A stretch of DNA of 64,000 bases, taken from assembly GCF_004366075.1 (NCBI RefSeq), contig NZ_SODU01000002.1, forward strand, positions 946,647 to 1,010,646, read 5' to 3'. The stretch comes from Kribbella pratensis. Lineage in GTDB: Bacteria; Actinomycetota; Actinomycetes; Propionibacteriales; Kribbellaceae. Positions 8,117 to 18,785 of the stretch are shown piece by piece. Both the position numbers and the translations under genes were made by a program. Position 1 is the stretch's first letter; each line of letters begins with the position of its first letter. Below the pieces are notes generated by a model. That model saw only the letters and a list, made by a program, of their open reading frames with translations, searched no databases and was not told the origin of the DNA.

Positions 8117-8791
8117 CTAGACGTTCAGGCTGCGGAGGATGTTGGGGGGTTGGCCGCGGTCGGTCAGGCGGGTTACTACTTCTACGGTTAGGGCCTGGAG
8201 GAGTAGGGCGCCTACCAGGGTGGAGGTGGCGCCGGTGGGTTCCGGCGTACCGGGGACCTTGATGAGGGCGTCGCCTGGTACGCCGCAGTTGTCGATGACG
8301 ACGTCGGCGGTTTCGAAGAGGCGTTGGCCGCCGGGGGCGCGGGACGTGGTGGCGTTCGAGTGGGCCAGTGAGGTCAGGGCGATCACCTTCACGCCGCGGG
8401 CGCGGGCGCCGAGGGCGAATTCGACGGGTACGGCGTTGCGGCCGGAGTTCGACGCGATGAGCAGTACGTCGCCGGACTCCAGCGGATTGATCTCCAGCAG
8501 GACGTCGGCCAGGCCGGTGAGGCGTTCGAGGAGCGAGCTCTTCTGCAGGCCCTCGTGCAGCATCAGTCCCGGTTCGAGGATCGCCCGTACGTCGGCCAGT
8601 CCGCCGGCGCGCCCGTACAGCTCCTCGGCCAGCGTGTGACTGTGCCCCGTCCCGAACACCCAGAACGTCTTCCCGTCGGCGAGCGCCTCGGCGACCAGCT
8701 CCGCCGCTACCCGGATCGCGCCGAGTTGCGTCTCGGCCGCCTGCTGCGCGATCGCCAACGCCTTACCCAAGTACTCCTCGGCCCCAGCCAT
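8117..8791 (-). CDS. SIS-domain phosphosugar-binding protein
   Basis: A 224-residue SIS_2-type protein with the sugar-phosphate loop VFGTGHSHTLAEELYGRAGG (about residues 45-64) and the second SIS motif DVLLIASNSGRNAVPVEFA (about 108-126). SIS domains bind phosphosugars as isomerases or regulators. No catalytic motif separates these roles here, and related actinobacterial proteins are called sugar isomerase domain proteins. It is convergent with the GntR/UTRA regulator, suggesting a link to aminosugar phosphate use. The ATG at 8791 fits the family's N-terminal helix. Confidence 0.85.
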   Translation of the reverse strand: MAGAEEYLGKALAIAQQAAETQLGAIRVAAELVAEALADGKTFWVFGTGHSHTLAEELYGRAGGLADVRAILEPGLMLHEGLQKSSLLERLTGLADVLLEINPLESGDVLLIASNSGRNAVPVEFALGARARGVKVIALTSLAHSNATTSRAPGGQRLFETADVVIDNCGVPGDALIKVPGTPEPTGATSTLVGALLLQALTVEVVTRLTDRGQPPNILRSLNV

Positions 8792-8836
8792 ATGCCGAAC
8801 CTATCGCCCGTACGTCGGCGCCCGCGACCCACCCGT

Positions 8837-9469
8837 CTAGACCACTACCCCGATCGCGGTGCGGTGGTGCGCCGGGTGGTCGACCTCGTCGACGAGCGCA
8901 ACGGCGAAGTCGGCGTACGAGATCAGGTCCTGGGCATCCGCCTGCGCCACGCGATACCTCCCCTTCCGGGACGGATCGGCGTGGTCGAAGTCCCCGGTGG
9001 GTGCGATCGAGACCCAGTCGAGGGACGACTGCGCGAAGACGTCCAGCGCTGCCTGGTGGGCGAGGAAGAACGAGCGGTACTCCCGCGGGTATCCGTCGGT
9101 GTCCATCAGCAACGTCCCGTCCGCGGTCGGCAGGATCGACGCCAGCCCGACCCACACGAGCCGTCGTACCCCGGCCTTCTCTAGCGCGTCGACGAGGGCC
9201 TGAGCAGCCCGCGGGAAGAACTCACCCGGGTCGCTCCCGCCGTCGTACACCCCCGCAATCACCGCATCGCAACCCATCGCCAACTCCGCAAGCCGCCCCG
9301 CATCCGTCACATCCCCGACGACCAACCCCGTAGCCGTCCCATCTCCAACGACCTGCCCGGCAGTCGTCGTACGGGCGACGCCGACGACGGAATGCCCGCG
9401 GCTCTGGGCCTCCGTGACGGCCGCTGATCCGGCCCGTCCGCGGGCTCCGATCACCAGAATCTTGCTCAC
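8837..9469 (-). CDS. NAD(P)-binding oxidoreductase, atypical SDR/NmrA type
   Basis: The Rossmann start KILVIGARGRAGSAAVTEA gives a dinucleotide-binding loop GARGRAG near residues 8-14, and further SDR-like segments follow (DVTDAGRL, GVRRLVWVGLAS). The protein has 210 residues with no clear catalytic Tyr-Lys, as in YwnB/SDR_a5-like NAD(P)H-binding proteins. A GTG start at 9469 follows AGGAGG with 5-base spacing. It is divergent from an HxlR regulator 74 bases away; such pairs usually link an HxlR sensor of quinones or reactive electrophiles with its target oxidoreductase. Confidence 0.87.
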   Translation of the reverse strand: MSKILVIGARGRAGSAAVTEAQSRGHSVVGVARTTTAGQVVGDGTATGLVVGDVTDAGRLAELAMGCDAVIAGVYDGGSDPGEFFPRAAQALVDALEKAGVRRLVWVGLASILPTADGTLLMDTDGYPREYRSFFLAHQAALDVFAQSSLDWVSIAPTGDFDHADPSRKGRYRVAQADAQDLISYADFAVALVDEVDHPAHHRTAIGVVV

Positions 9470-9542
9470 CGCAACCTCCTCGACAAAGTGGTACGGCGAC
9501 CGTAGGAGGAAGGGTGGTTACCGATTGGATACCGTGGTGAGC

Positions 9543-9887
9543 ATGGCGGCGCTGCGAGCGGACATGTTCGAGGAGATCTGCCCGTCGACGCTGCTCCCGT
9601 TCCGGATCGGCACCGACAAATGGGCGGGTATGGTGCTGCGCTGCCTCGAGGACGGCCCGCGCCGGTACTCCGAGCTGCGGGTCCCGCTCGCCCGGATCAG
9701 CCCGAAGATGCTGACCCAGTCGCTGCGGGCGCTCGAGCGCGACGGGTTCGTTCGGCGGACGGTTGGCGAGCGCCGCGTCACGTACGAGCTCACCGACCTC
9801 GGCCGCAGCCTGCTCGAACCGCTGAAGCTGATGTGCGCCTGGGCCGAGGACCACTGGGACGAGCTCCTGGACGCCCGCGAATCGTAG
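9543..9887 (+). CDS. HxlR-family winged-helix transcriptional regulator
   Basis: A 114-residue protein made of the HxlR winged helix: CPSTLLPFRIGTDKWAGMVLRCL, GPRRYSELRVPLARISPKMLTQSLRALERDGFV and the wing RRTVGERRVTYELTDLG. The usual Cys near the N-terminus is present (EEICPS, about residue 13), a position that senses electrophiles or disulfide stress in relatives. The ATG at 9543 is chosen by family length; GTG codons at 9534 and 9537 are alternatives. Divergent from the NAD(P)-binding oxidoreductase, its likely target. Confidence 0.92.
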   Translation: MAALRADMFEEICPSTLLPFRIGTDKWAGMVLRCLEDGPRRYSELRVPLARISPKMLTQSLRALERDGFVRRTVGERRVTYELTDLGRSLLEPLKLMCAWAEDHWDELLDARES

Positions 9888-9937
9888 GTGACGCCAACAT
9901 CGGTGGAAGCGAACCGTTGACGACCTAGACTGCGCGG

Positions 9938-10378
9938 GTGGATGAGCAGACCCCGACCGCCCTGACCGAATTGCCGAGCTGGTTGCTGACCCAGAGTGCG
10001 AGCCAGGCACACCGGATCGTCACCGAGTCGTTCGCCGCCGGAGGTGCGCGGGCGTACCACTTCCGGCTGCTCGCGACGCTGGTGGAGTTCGGGCCGGCCA
10101 GTCAGGCGACCCTCGGGCGGCGCAGCTCGATCGACCGCAGCGATGTGGTTGCCGCCCTCAACGAACTCGAAGCCGAGGGGTACGTCGAACGCAGCGCCGA
10201 CCCGGCCGACGGCCGTCGTAACGTCATCACGATCACCACGGCCGGCAAGCGCCAGTACCGGCGGCTGACGACGCTGGTCGGCAAGGCGCAGGAGGAGATC
10301 TTCGCCCCGCTGTCGGCCACCGACCGTACGCGCCTGACCACGATTCTGGGCAAGCTCCTCGCCTACCACCAGGAATAG
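9938..10378 (+). CDS. MarR-family transcriptional regulator
   Basis: A 146-residue MarR protein with the winged helix ASQATLGRRSSIDRSDVVAALNELEAEGYVERSADPADGRRNVITIT, where the DGRRN wing motif is diagnostic. Long helices at both ends form the dimer interface. The GTG at 9938 is the first suitable start; no strong ribosome site is visible. It follows the HxlR gene after 50 bases on the same strand and is convergent with a small basic protein gene. Its target is not evident from the neighbours. Confidence 0.9.
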   Translation: MDEQTPTALTELPSWLLTQSASQAHRIVTESFAAGGARAYHFRLLATLVEFGPASQATLGRRSSIDRSDVVAALNELEAEGYVERSADPADGRRNVITITTAGKRQYRRLTTLVGKAQEEIFAPLSATDRTRLTTILGKLLAYHQE

Positions 10379-10380
10379 CT

Positions 10381-10530
10381 TCAGACCGGAAGCTGGGCGC
10401 GGGCCGCCTTCTGGGTGCGGCGAACGCGCAGCTCGCGGGCGTGCACCCGGCGGCGCGCGGCCCGCGAGATCTTCCGGCGTTCCGCGGCGTCGTGAGTCGG
10501 CGTCTGGCCCATCGGCTGCATCGGGTTCAC
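10381..10530 (-). CDS. Small basic protein, unknown function
   Basis: A 49-codon frame from a GTG at 10530 to a TGA at 10383-10381 encodes an Arg-rich peptide (MNPMQPMGQTPTHDAAERRK at the start, then ISRAARRRVHARELRVRRTQ). About 46 of 49 codons end in G or C, as in neighbouring real genes, which argues for coding. It stops 3 bases after the convergent MarR gene and is divergent from acs. No family is recognised; a nucleic-acid-binding role would be a guess. Confidence 0.6.
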   Translation of the reverse strand: MNPMQPMGQTPTHDAAERRKISRAARRRVHARELRVRRTQKAARAQLPV

Positions 10531-10728
10531 ATACCGTCCGATGCGCACAGCACCCGTTTGGTTCCGCCGTACGCCGGAATTCCGTGGCCGTCCGTCCGCT
10601 GAGCCTGCCTGTTCGGCGCAGATTTGGAGCGGCTGGGCGATACGCCGGTTCCCGTGGCGGGGTCGGCGTTGGTAGAAAGGTAACCGGGCGCTCCAGCGCG
10701 CCGAAGCCAGCGATGAGGAGTCGTCGAC

Positions 10729-12732
<2,004 letters not shown>

Positions 12733-12742
12733 CAACTCCAGA

Positions 12743-12778
12743 ACAACAGGCCCCGGGTGCACGCCCGGGGCCTGTTGT
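12743..12778. terminator. Bidirectional terminator hairpin after acs
   Basis: Arms 12743-12757 and 12764-12778 are a perfect 15-bp stem (ACAACAGGCCCCGGG and its complement) around a 6-base loop. It lies between the stops of the convergent acs and DUF402 genes, with T residues on both outer flanks. Confidence 0.9.
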
Positions 12779-12780
12779 GT

Positions 12781-13272
12781 TCAGAGGAAAGAAGGCATCT
12801 GCTCGAGCTCGACGACCGCGGCCGGCGGGAACGCCGCGGACGGCCCGTTAGGCCCTTCCTCCGCCCCGCGCAGGTACCGGTGCACGAACTGCTGGGTCGC
12901 GGTCAGAGCATCCGCGCACTGAGCGGGCGTGATCTTGCCGTCCCTCAGGGCATCGCCCAGCTCGTCCAGATCCAGGACCTGATACCGGTTCACCGCCGGC
13001 GGAAACAGCAGATCGACATACAGGTCGTGCACGATCAGGTCGTCCCCGGAGCGCTCGATCTCCACCAGGTCGACGTACCACCATCCCTCGAGTGCCCCCT
13101 CGAACACGGCCGGCCTGGTGAGCTGGGCCGCCTCGTCGAGCAGCAGGTAACACCGATCGACAGTCGGCCGGCCGGCGACCTGGTACTCGGGCAGGATCCG
13201 CACGTCGTACGCGACAACTTCTCCGACCTGCCGCGCCGGACACCACTGCCCGGTCCGGTGCAGGACTCTCAT
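12781..13272 (-). CDS. DUF402-domain protein
   Basis: A 163-residue protein whose middle matches the DUF402 pattern: GWWYVDLVEIERSGDDLIVHD, then YVDLLFPP and YQVLDLDELGDALRDGKIT, with the spaced acidic residues typical of the family. DUF402 proteins have been linked to nucleoside phosphate or RNA-phosphate hydrolysis; the substrate here is unknown. Its ATG overlaps the stop of the methyltransferase gene as ATGA (13272-13269), so the two are translationally coupled. Confidence 0.82.
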   Translation of the reverse strand: MRVLHRTGQWCPARQVGEVVAYDVRILPEYQVAGRPTVDRCYLLLDEAAQLTRPAVFEGALEGWWYVDLVEIERSGDDLIVHDLYVDLLFPPAVNRYQVLDLDELGDALRDGKITPAQCADALTATQQFVHRYLRGAEEGPNGPSAAFPPAAVVELEQMPSFL

Positions 13273-13985
13273 GCCGGCCGCGCGCGGAAAATGATGATTC
13301 CGACGTACTGTGCGAGCCATTCCTGCTTGTGCGGGTACTGCTGCTTCTTCTCCTCGGACAGTTGCGGTTCGAGGACTCGCTCGACCCGGAAACCGTTGTC
13401 GGTCAAGGAGTTGTGGATCGACGAGAACGTGTCGGTGGTGTGGGTGATGGTCACGTCCTCGTTCCACCGCGACGGGTACGAGTACGGGCCGACCGTGTGA
13501 TAGGCGTCCCCGAGCCGGAGCTCGTCCCGCTCGGAGCGTTCCACCGCCCAGCGGATGGGATGCGCCATCGAGACGACCAGTACGCCGTCGTCGGCCAGCA
13601 ACGATCGCACGGTGCGAAGGGTTCTTCCCCGGTCCTGCGCGTACGCGAGGGACTGCAGGAACAGTACGACGTCGAACCGGCGGCCCTCCAGCGCCGGGAT
13701 CTCGTCGAGGGTCGACAGGTCCCCGGTGAGCAGAGCGACGTCGGCGCCGTCCGGCGGTGTCAGGAACTGGGCGCCGACGTCGACGCCGACGGCCGCGGTC
13801 GCGCCGTGGTCGCGGACGAGTTCGATCGCCTTCTCGCCGTTGCCGCAGCCGATGTCCAGAACGGTCCTGCCCTCGACCGGGCCGATCAGACAGCGTTGCG
13901 CGTCCCATTCCATCAGCTGGTCGAGGGAGTCTTCGCGGGCCCGGGATTGTTCGTAGTCGGTGGTCAGCGTTTGCCAGGGGTCCAT
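13269..13985 (-). CDS. Class I SAM-dependent methyltransferase
   Basis: A 238-residue methyltransferase with motif I VLDIGCGNGEKAIELV (about residues 42-57), an acidic residue after strand 2 (VGVDVGAQF) and the post-motif segments FDVVLFLQSLAY and LLADDGVLVVSMAHPI. The C-terminal part with HPIRWAVE and a lid-like insert resembles UbiE/Methyltransf_11 small-molecule methylases. The substrate is unknown. First gene of a two-gene unit with the DUF402 protein. Confidence 0.88.
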   Translation of the reverse strand: MDPWQTLTTDYEQSRAREDSLDQLMEWDAQRCLIGPVEGRTVLDIGCGNGEKAIELVRDHGATAAVGVDVGAQFLTPPDGADVALLTGDLSTLDEIPALEGRRFDVVLFLQSLAYAQDRGRTLRTVRSLLADDGVLVVSMAHPIRWAVERSERDELRLGDAYHTVGPYSYPSRWNEDVTITHTTDTFSSIHNSLTDNGFRVERVLEPQLSEEKKQQYPHKQEWLAQYVGIIIFRARPA

Positions 13986-14034
13986 ACCGCGAGGCTATAA
14001 GGCGGTGGCCCCGGCTGGGGCATAGTTTCGGGGC

Positions 14035-14487
14035 GTGACTACCGCGACGACGGCCGTGCTGGCGATCATTCATGTCGGGCTGGCCGCGGCATGGGTCGGG
14101 GGGATGGCGTACTCGTTGTTCGTGGTGCAACCGAAGTTGAAGAAGTACTTCGGGAAGGACCAGGAGGGCCGCGAGATGCTCACCGCGGTGATTGCCTCGG
14201 GCAACCGGTGGAAGGTGATCGGGCTGATCGGCGCGATCACGCTCACCGGTGGCGCGCTGCTCGCGATCAATCGTGAGCACTGGTGGATCCACGCGGTCAA
14301 AGGCTTCCTGCTGCTGATCGCCACCGTGATCTTCTGGTATGTCTCCTGGCGGCATTGGCCGCAGCGCGTGTTCGCGACCACTGCCGAGCTACCGAAACTG
14401 CAGGCACGGCTCATCGCGCTCGCGACGACAATGCTCGGCCTCGCGGGAACGGCCTTCGCGCTCGGCGTCCTCGCCGAACACCTCTGA
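14035..14487 (+). CDS. Small integral membrane protein, four helices
   Basis: A 150-residue protein with four predicted transmembrane helices (about residues 5-28, 60-77, 85-103 and 124-145). Its first helix, IIHVGLAAAWVGGMAYSLFV, resembles the His/Trp-Gly segment of CopD/DUF4149-type membrane proteins, where the His may bind metal or haem. Function is not known. The GTG at 14035 is the first start after the divergent methyltransferase promoter region. A strong hairpin follows the stop. Confidence 0.78.
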   Translation: MTTATTAVLAIIHVGLAAAWVGGMAYSLFVVQPKLKKYFGKDQEGREMLTAVIASGNRWKVIGLIGAITLTGGALLAINREHWWIHAVKGFLLLIATVIFWYVSWRHWPQRVFATTAELPKLQARLIALATTMLGLAGTAFALGVLAEHL

Positions 14488-14488
14488 A

Positions 14489-14524
14489 CAACCAGCGGCG
14501 CACCGTGGCGTGCGCGGCCGGTTG
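14489..14524 (+). terminator. Terminator-like hairpin
   Basis: The inner arms GCGCAC (14498-14503) and GTGCGC (14510-14515) pair perfectly over a 6-base loop. The stem extends outward to CAACC/GGTTG with two mismatches. It directly follows the stop of the small membrane protein gene. Confidence 0.5.
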
Positions 14525-14547
14525 CGGATCGTGGGTATTTTGACCTG

Positions 14548-15786
14548 GTGACCCGCCCCGCACATCCCTCGTCCGCAGATCCCGCTGATCAGCCCGCCAC
14601 GTACGGCGAGGTGTTCGGCGTGGCCGAGTTCCGATGGCTGTGGTTCGCGCAGCTCGGCTCGGTGATCGGGGACCAGTTGGCCCGGGTCGCGCTCGCCGTA
14701 CTCGTGTTCGACCGGACCGGATCGGCCGGGCTGTCCGCGGTCACCTACGCGCTGACCTTCCTGCCCGACATCGCGGGCGGCCCGTTGCTGTCCGGACTGG
14801 CCGACCGCTATCCGCGCCGGCGGCTGATGATCGGCTGTGACGTCGCCCGCGCGGTGCTCGTGGCGGCGATGGCCATCCCCGGCGCCTCGCTGTGGATCCT
14901 GTGCGTGCTGCTCGTCGCGGTGCAGTTGCTCGCGTCGCCGTTCCAATCCGCCAGAGCCGCCTTGTTGCCGTCGATCCTGACCGGCGACAAGTACGTCCTG
15001 GCCAGCTCGGTGTCGAACATCACCGCGCAGGCCTCGCAACTGGCCGGGTTCGTGACCGGAGGCACCCTGGTCGCAGCCTTCGGCGCCGGGAACGCACTGC
15101 TGGCCGACGCCGTGACCTTCGCACTGTCGGCGGTGCTGCTGAGGCTCGGAGTGCGTGAACGTCCGCTGCCGGAATCGACCGATGCGCGCCCGGGATGGTG
15201 GCCTTCGCTGTCGGCCGGCGCGCGGCTCGTCTGGAGCGATCGGCGGCTGCGGTACCTGGTCGCGCTGGCCTGCGTCGCCGGTTTCTACGTGAGCATCGAA
15301 GGACTTGCCGCGCCGTACGCCGCAGTGGTCGGAGGCGGGCCGGCCGCCGTCGGGATCCTGCTCGCCGCCAACCCGGCCGGGCAGATGGTTGGAATGCTGC
15401 TGCTGACGCGGGCCGCGCCGGCGCGGCGGCTCACGCTGATGGGCCCACTCGCGATCGGTTCCTGTGCGCCGCTGATCGGCTGTGTCGCCGAGCCGGGACT
15501 GTGGGTGACTGTCGCGTTGTGGTTCGTGTCGGGGTTGTGTGCGTCGTACCAGCTGGCCGCGAGTGCGGCGTTCGTGCTGAACGTGCCGGACGCGCAGCGC
15601 GGCCAGGCGTTCGGCCTGGCGCGCACTGCGCTGATCGTGTCCCAGGGAATAGGTGTGCTGGTCGCCGGGGCCGCTGCGGACCGGTGGGAGCCGGCGCTGG
15701 TCGTGGCGGCCGCGGGGATTCTGGGCGTACTGGTCGCGGCGGGCGCGGCGTACGGATACGTCGGCGCCACGCGACAACCTGCGTGA
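14548..15786 (+). CDS. MFS transporter (MFS_3/EntS-like)
   Basis: A 412-residue major facilitator with about 12 hydrophobic helices. The N-terminus EFRWLWFAQLGSVIGDQLARVALAVLVFDRTGS and the loop GLADRYPRRRLMIGCDVARA (loop 2-3 motif with basic residues) are typical of the MFS_3/enterobactin-exporter-like group. Such proteins export small molecules; the substrate is not indicated. The GTG start at 14548 lies 60 bases after the preceding gene. The 162-base gap that follows (15787-15948) holds only a weak 7-bp inverted repeat (15789-15818). Confidence 0.88.
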   Translation: MTRPAHPSSADPADQPATYGEVFGVAEFRWLWFAQLGSVIGDQLARVALAVLVFDRTGSAGLSAVTYALTFLPDIAGGPLLSGLADRYPRRRLMIGCDVARAVLVAAMAIPGASLWILCVLLVAVQLLASPFQSARAALLPSILTGDKYVLASSVSNITAQASQLAGFVTGGTLVAAFGAGNALLADAVTFALSAVLLRLGVRERPLPESTDARPGWWPSLSAGARLVWSDRRLRYLVALACVAGFYVSIEGLAAPYAAVVGGGPAAVGILLAANPAGQMVGMLLLTRAAPARRLTLMGPLAIGSCAPLIGCVAEPGLWVTVALWFVSGLCASYQLAASAAFVLNVPDAQRGQAFGLARTALIVSQGIGVLVAGAAADRWEPALVVAAAGILGVLVAAGAAYGYVGATRQPA

Positions 15787-15948
15787 TGGGTCACCAGTCG
15801 TTGTTCTGCATGGTGACCGCCTCCTCTCGCGGGATCTGGGCTCGTCGGGGGTGAGCGCAGCGAGACAAATAACAGGGAAGCCATGACATTGCGTGCACAT
15901 CGCGGCTACTCTGTGACAAGGACCGACTGTGAGGCGGGGGTCTTTTTC

Positions 15949-17265
15949 ATGAGTATCCGGCATCGGCTGGCGCGCCGTCGCCTACGCCGACGTCAAGACG
16001 CGTCCTGGAGCCCGGCAAGGTGGGCGCTGTGGTCGCAGCCACGGAGCGTGCTCGGCTACGTCCTCGCGGTCGAGCTCATCACCGTTGTGGTCGTCGCGTC
16101 GACGTTCGACCTGGTGTCGGTCACCGCCGGTGACTGGATCCGGTTACTGGTCCTCGCGGCCGGATCGGCGATCCATCTGGAGGCCGCCCGCGACATCGAG
16201 CGGCTGCGCAAGGTCGGCGCCGAAGGTATTCCGTACGTCAACCTCAAAGGAATGTGGACCTTCGCCGGTGTCCTCATCCTGCCTCCGCCACTGGCCGCAG
16301 GGTTGATCGTCACCACCTACGTGCATTCCTGGATCCGGGTACGCCGGGTTCCGCCGTACCGATCGGTCTTCACCGCGACGACTCTTGTGCTCGCCGGTGC
16401 CGCGGGGGCTGTCGTTCTGGCCACCATCCGTCCTGGTGTCTACCCGGGCTACCCGTCCGGCCCACTCGGACTCGTCGCTGTTGTCGCGGCCGGCTTGGCG
16501 TACTGGTTCGTGAACTACGCGCTGGTCGCAGGGGCGATCATGATGGCCAACCCCGATTCCCCGGGCCGCAACGCGCTCGGACGGCTCTCGGACCAGCTGA
16601 TCGTGGCCGGTTCTCTCGGCCTGGGTGTGGCGACCGCCGCGTTGCTGCTCAGCCAGCCGTGGGCCGTCGCGGTTCTGCTGCTCACCATCCTCGGTCTGCA
16701 CCGCGCGCTTCTGGTCGAGCAGTTCCAGACGGCGTCACGCACCGATCCCAAGACCGGCCTGGCCAATGCGGCCTTCTGGCACGAGATCGCGCGTCGTGAG
16801 TTCGCCGGCGCCGAACGCACGAACTCCCGACTCGGCGTGCTGTATCTCGATCTCGACCACTTCAAGGCCATCAACGACACCTACGGCCACCTCGCCGGCG
16901 ACGAGGCCCTGAAAGCGGTCGCTGCCGAACTGCGCCACGAGGTCCGCGACAACGACCTGGTCGGGCGGCTCGGCGGCGAAGAGTTCGCCATCCTGCTCCC
17001 GCAGACCTCCGCGGCCGACACCGCCTTGGCCGCCGAGCGGATCCGGCGTCGCGTCGCGGGGCTGGCGGTCACCGTCGCCGCCCCGAACGGCCCGGTGCTG
17101 TGCGGCCCCATCACGTGTTCGATCGGCGCCGCGACGTACCCGGAGTCCGGTGCCAGCCTCGACGAGCTCCAGATGGCCGCCGATCTGGCCATGTACCAGG
17201 CCAAGGACGCCGGCCGCAACCGCGTCGTCGCCGCACCGGCCAACGGTGAGGTGCCGCCCTCCTGA
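15949..17265 (+). CDS. Membrane-anchored diguanylate cyclase (GGDEF)
   Basis: A 438-residue protein with a basic cytoplasmic tail, five to six transmembrane helices (to about residue 250) and a C-terminal GGDEF domain (about 265-430). The active site is GGEEF at residues 342-346, and an inhibitory RxxD site (RDND, 333-336) lies five residues before it, so both catalysis and c-di-GMP feedback are expected. Further signatures are DLDHFKAINDTYGHLAGDEAL and the C-terminal MYQAKDAGRNRV. The ATG at 15949 avoids an atypical upstream extension. The sensed signal is unknown. No EAL domain is present. Confidence 0.93.
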   Translation: MSIRHRLARRRLRRRQDASWSPARWALWSQPRSVLGYVLAVELITVVVVASTFDLVSVTAGDWIRLLVLAAGSAIHLEAARDIERLRKVGAEGIPYVNLKGMWTFAGVLILPPPLAAGLIVTTYVHSWIRVRRVPPYRSVFTATTLVLAGAAGAVVLATIRPGVYPGYPSGPLGLVAVVAAGLAYWFVNYALVAGAIMMANPDSPGRNALGRLSDQLIVAGSLGLGVATAALLLSQPWAVAVLLLTILGLHRALLVEQFQTASRTDPKTGLANAAFWHEIARREFAGAERTNSRLGVLYLDLDHFKAINDTYGHLAGDEALKAVAAELRHEVRDNDLVGRLGGEEFAILLPQTSAADTALAAERIRRRVAGLAVTVAAPNGPVLCGPITCSIGAATYPESGASLDELQMAADLAMYQAKDAGRNRVVAAPANGEVPPS

Positions 17266-17356
17266 CCCGCCGTCCCGGCCCGGGCAGAAGGCCGGAGCGG
17301 TAGGAGATGTTTGGGTGCCTGTGCCAGGATTGCGCTTCCCGACGGAGGTGATCTGG

Positions 17357-17773
17357 ATGGCGCAGGAGGCATTGCAGCTGCTGGTCAGCATGCACCGAAT
17401 CGTCAGGCACCTGCGCCGGAGCAGGACCACCACGCTCCTGCACCCGACGCAGTTCCTGGCGTTGATGCTGATCGCGGACGAGCAACCGATCCGGATCGGC
17501 GAGATCGCCGCCCGGGTCCCGTGCTCGCAACCCACCGCGACCACGACGGTCGCCGGTCTGGAGGAGGCCGGCCTGGTCCGGCGCGAACCGGACCCCGTCG
17601 ACGGCCGGGCGACTGCGGTGGTGCTCACCGAGGCGGGGGCCGAGACGGTCGAGGCGTCCGGCCGTCAGGCCGCCGAGGAGCTCGCCAACCTCCTCAGCCG
17701 CCTCGACGACGCCGACCGCGCGCTGGTCCTGCAGGCAGGCGCGGTCCTGATGCGGGTCACCGACGACCTTTAA
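17357..17773 (+). CDS. MarR-family transcriptional regulator
   Basis: A 138-residue MarR-type winged-helix protein: PIRIGEIAARVPCSQPTATTTVAGLEEAGLVRREPDPVDGRATAVVLTEAG, with the DGRA wing. The ATG at 17357 is preceded by an excellent Shine-Dalgarno sequence (GGAGGTGA at 17344-17351, 5 bases before the ATG), which rules out longer versions in the same frame. Its stop overlaps the convergent beta-propeller gene by 4 bases. Target unknown. Confidence 0.92.
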   Translation: MAQEALQLLVSMHRIVRHLRRSRTTTLLHPTQFLALMLIADEQPIRIGEIAARVPCSQPTATTTVAGLEEAGLVRREPDPVDGRATAVVLTEAGAETVEASGRQAAEELANLLSRLDDADRALVLQAGAVLMRVTDDL

Positions 17774-18687
17774 CGCAGGCCCGGTACGACGGTCACGGTG
17801 TACGGCGGCGTACCGGGTGCGATGTCCAGTTGGCTGTTCACCCACAGCAGCCGGCCGTGGTCGCGGGCGATCGTCGTCGGGGTCGCACCGGCCGCGCCCG
17901 GGCTCGAGTCCGCGACCAGGGTCGCCGCGGTGAGATCGTCGTTCAGGATCGCGAGCCGGGTGACGTACTTCCCGCCGCCGGCGTTGTAGACGGCGTACAG
18001 CCGGCGGCCTTCGAGCAGGTACCCGTCGCCGGACAGGATGCCGTTCGGGACGTCGAGAACCGTGACCTGCCGGGTCCGGAGGTCGATCCGGTACGTGACG
18101 TCCTGGCCCTGCTCGCCGACCAGGAGCACGCGTCCGTCGGTGACGATGCCGTTCAGGAAGTACGGCGTCGGCTGGATCCGGTCGCGGGTGATCCATGGTT
18201 CGAGCTCGCCGAGGCCGTCGCGGGTGAGCGGCGCCCGCCAGATCTGGTTGTGCGCCGAATCGGTCACGTAGACGGCGTCGCCCGCGATCGTGAAGTCGTT
18301 GAGGAACGAGCCGTCCGACGCTTTCCGTACGGCGAGGAGCCGGCCGCGGGCGTCGTACAGGAAGAGTTTCGACGTACTCGCGCCGGCGACGAGGACCCGG
18401 CCCCAGCGGTCCAGGTGGATGCCGGTCGCCGCGGTACGTCCGTCGCTGCCGGCCGGCAGGAACAGGCTGAGGCGGGACGAGTGGGTGTTGCCGCGGTACA
18501 CCGCGCCGGTGGCGACGCTGGTGACGTACATCGTGCCGCCGGGCGTCACCGCGATCCCTTCGAGGTTCTCGCCAGGGGTGGTCGAGACGACGTACTGCGT
18601 CGGTCGGTGGACTGCGCCCGCTTGCGCGGTGGTTGACGGGACGGCCGCCGCGAGGACCAGAACAGTGAGGACTGCGAGACGTTTCAT
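17770..18687 (-). CDS. Secreted SMP-30/NHL-type beta-propeller protein
   Basis: A 305-residue protein with a Sec signal peptide (MKRLAVLTVLVLAAAVPSTT, probable cleavage after AQA). Repeated beta-propeller blades follow: GENLEGIAVTPGGTMYVTSV, TGIHLDRWGRVLVAGA, FLNDFTIAGDAVYVTDS and FLNGIVTDGRVLLVGEQ. The LDRWGRVLVA and NDF elements resemble the metal-binding strands of SMP-30/gluconolactonase-like proteins. It may be a lactonase or a binding protein; the active-site assignment is not certain from sequence. Outside the membrane and exported. Confidence 0.8.
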   Translation of the reverse strand: MKRLAVLTVLVLAAAVPSTTAQAGAVHRPTQYVVSTTPGENLEGIAVTPGGTMYVTSVATGAVYRGNTHSSRLSLFLPAGSDGRTAATGIHLDRWGRVLVAGASTSKLFLYDARGRLLAVRKASDGSFLNDFTIAGDAVYVTDSAHNQIWRAPLTRDGLGELEPWITRDRIQPTPYFLNGIVTDGRVLLVGEQGQDVTYRIDLRTRQVTVLDVPNGILSGDGYLLEGRRLYAVYNAGGGKYVTRLAILNDDLTAATLVADSSPGAAGATPTTIARDHGRLLWVNSQLDIAPGTPPYTVTVVPGLR

Positions 18688-18785
18688 CGGGCCAGGGTCG
18701 GAGCGTACGGCGACCGGCCGCGACCGGATTCGGCCTGAACCGAAGAGGTCTGGGCGGATGACCTCGTGGCCGTCACAATCGAGGG

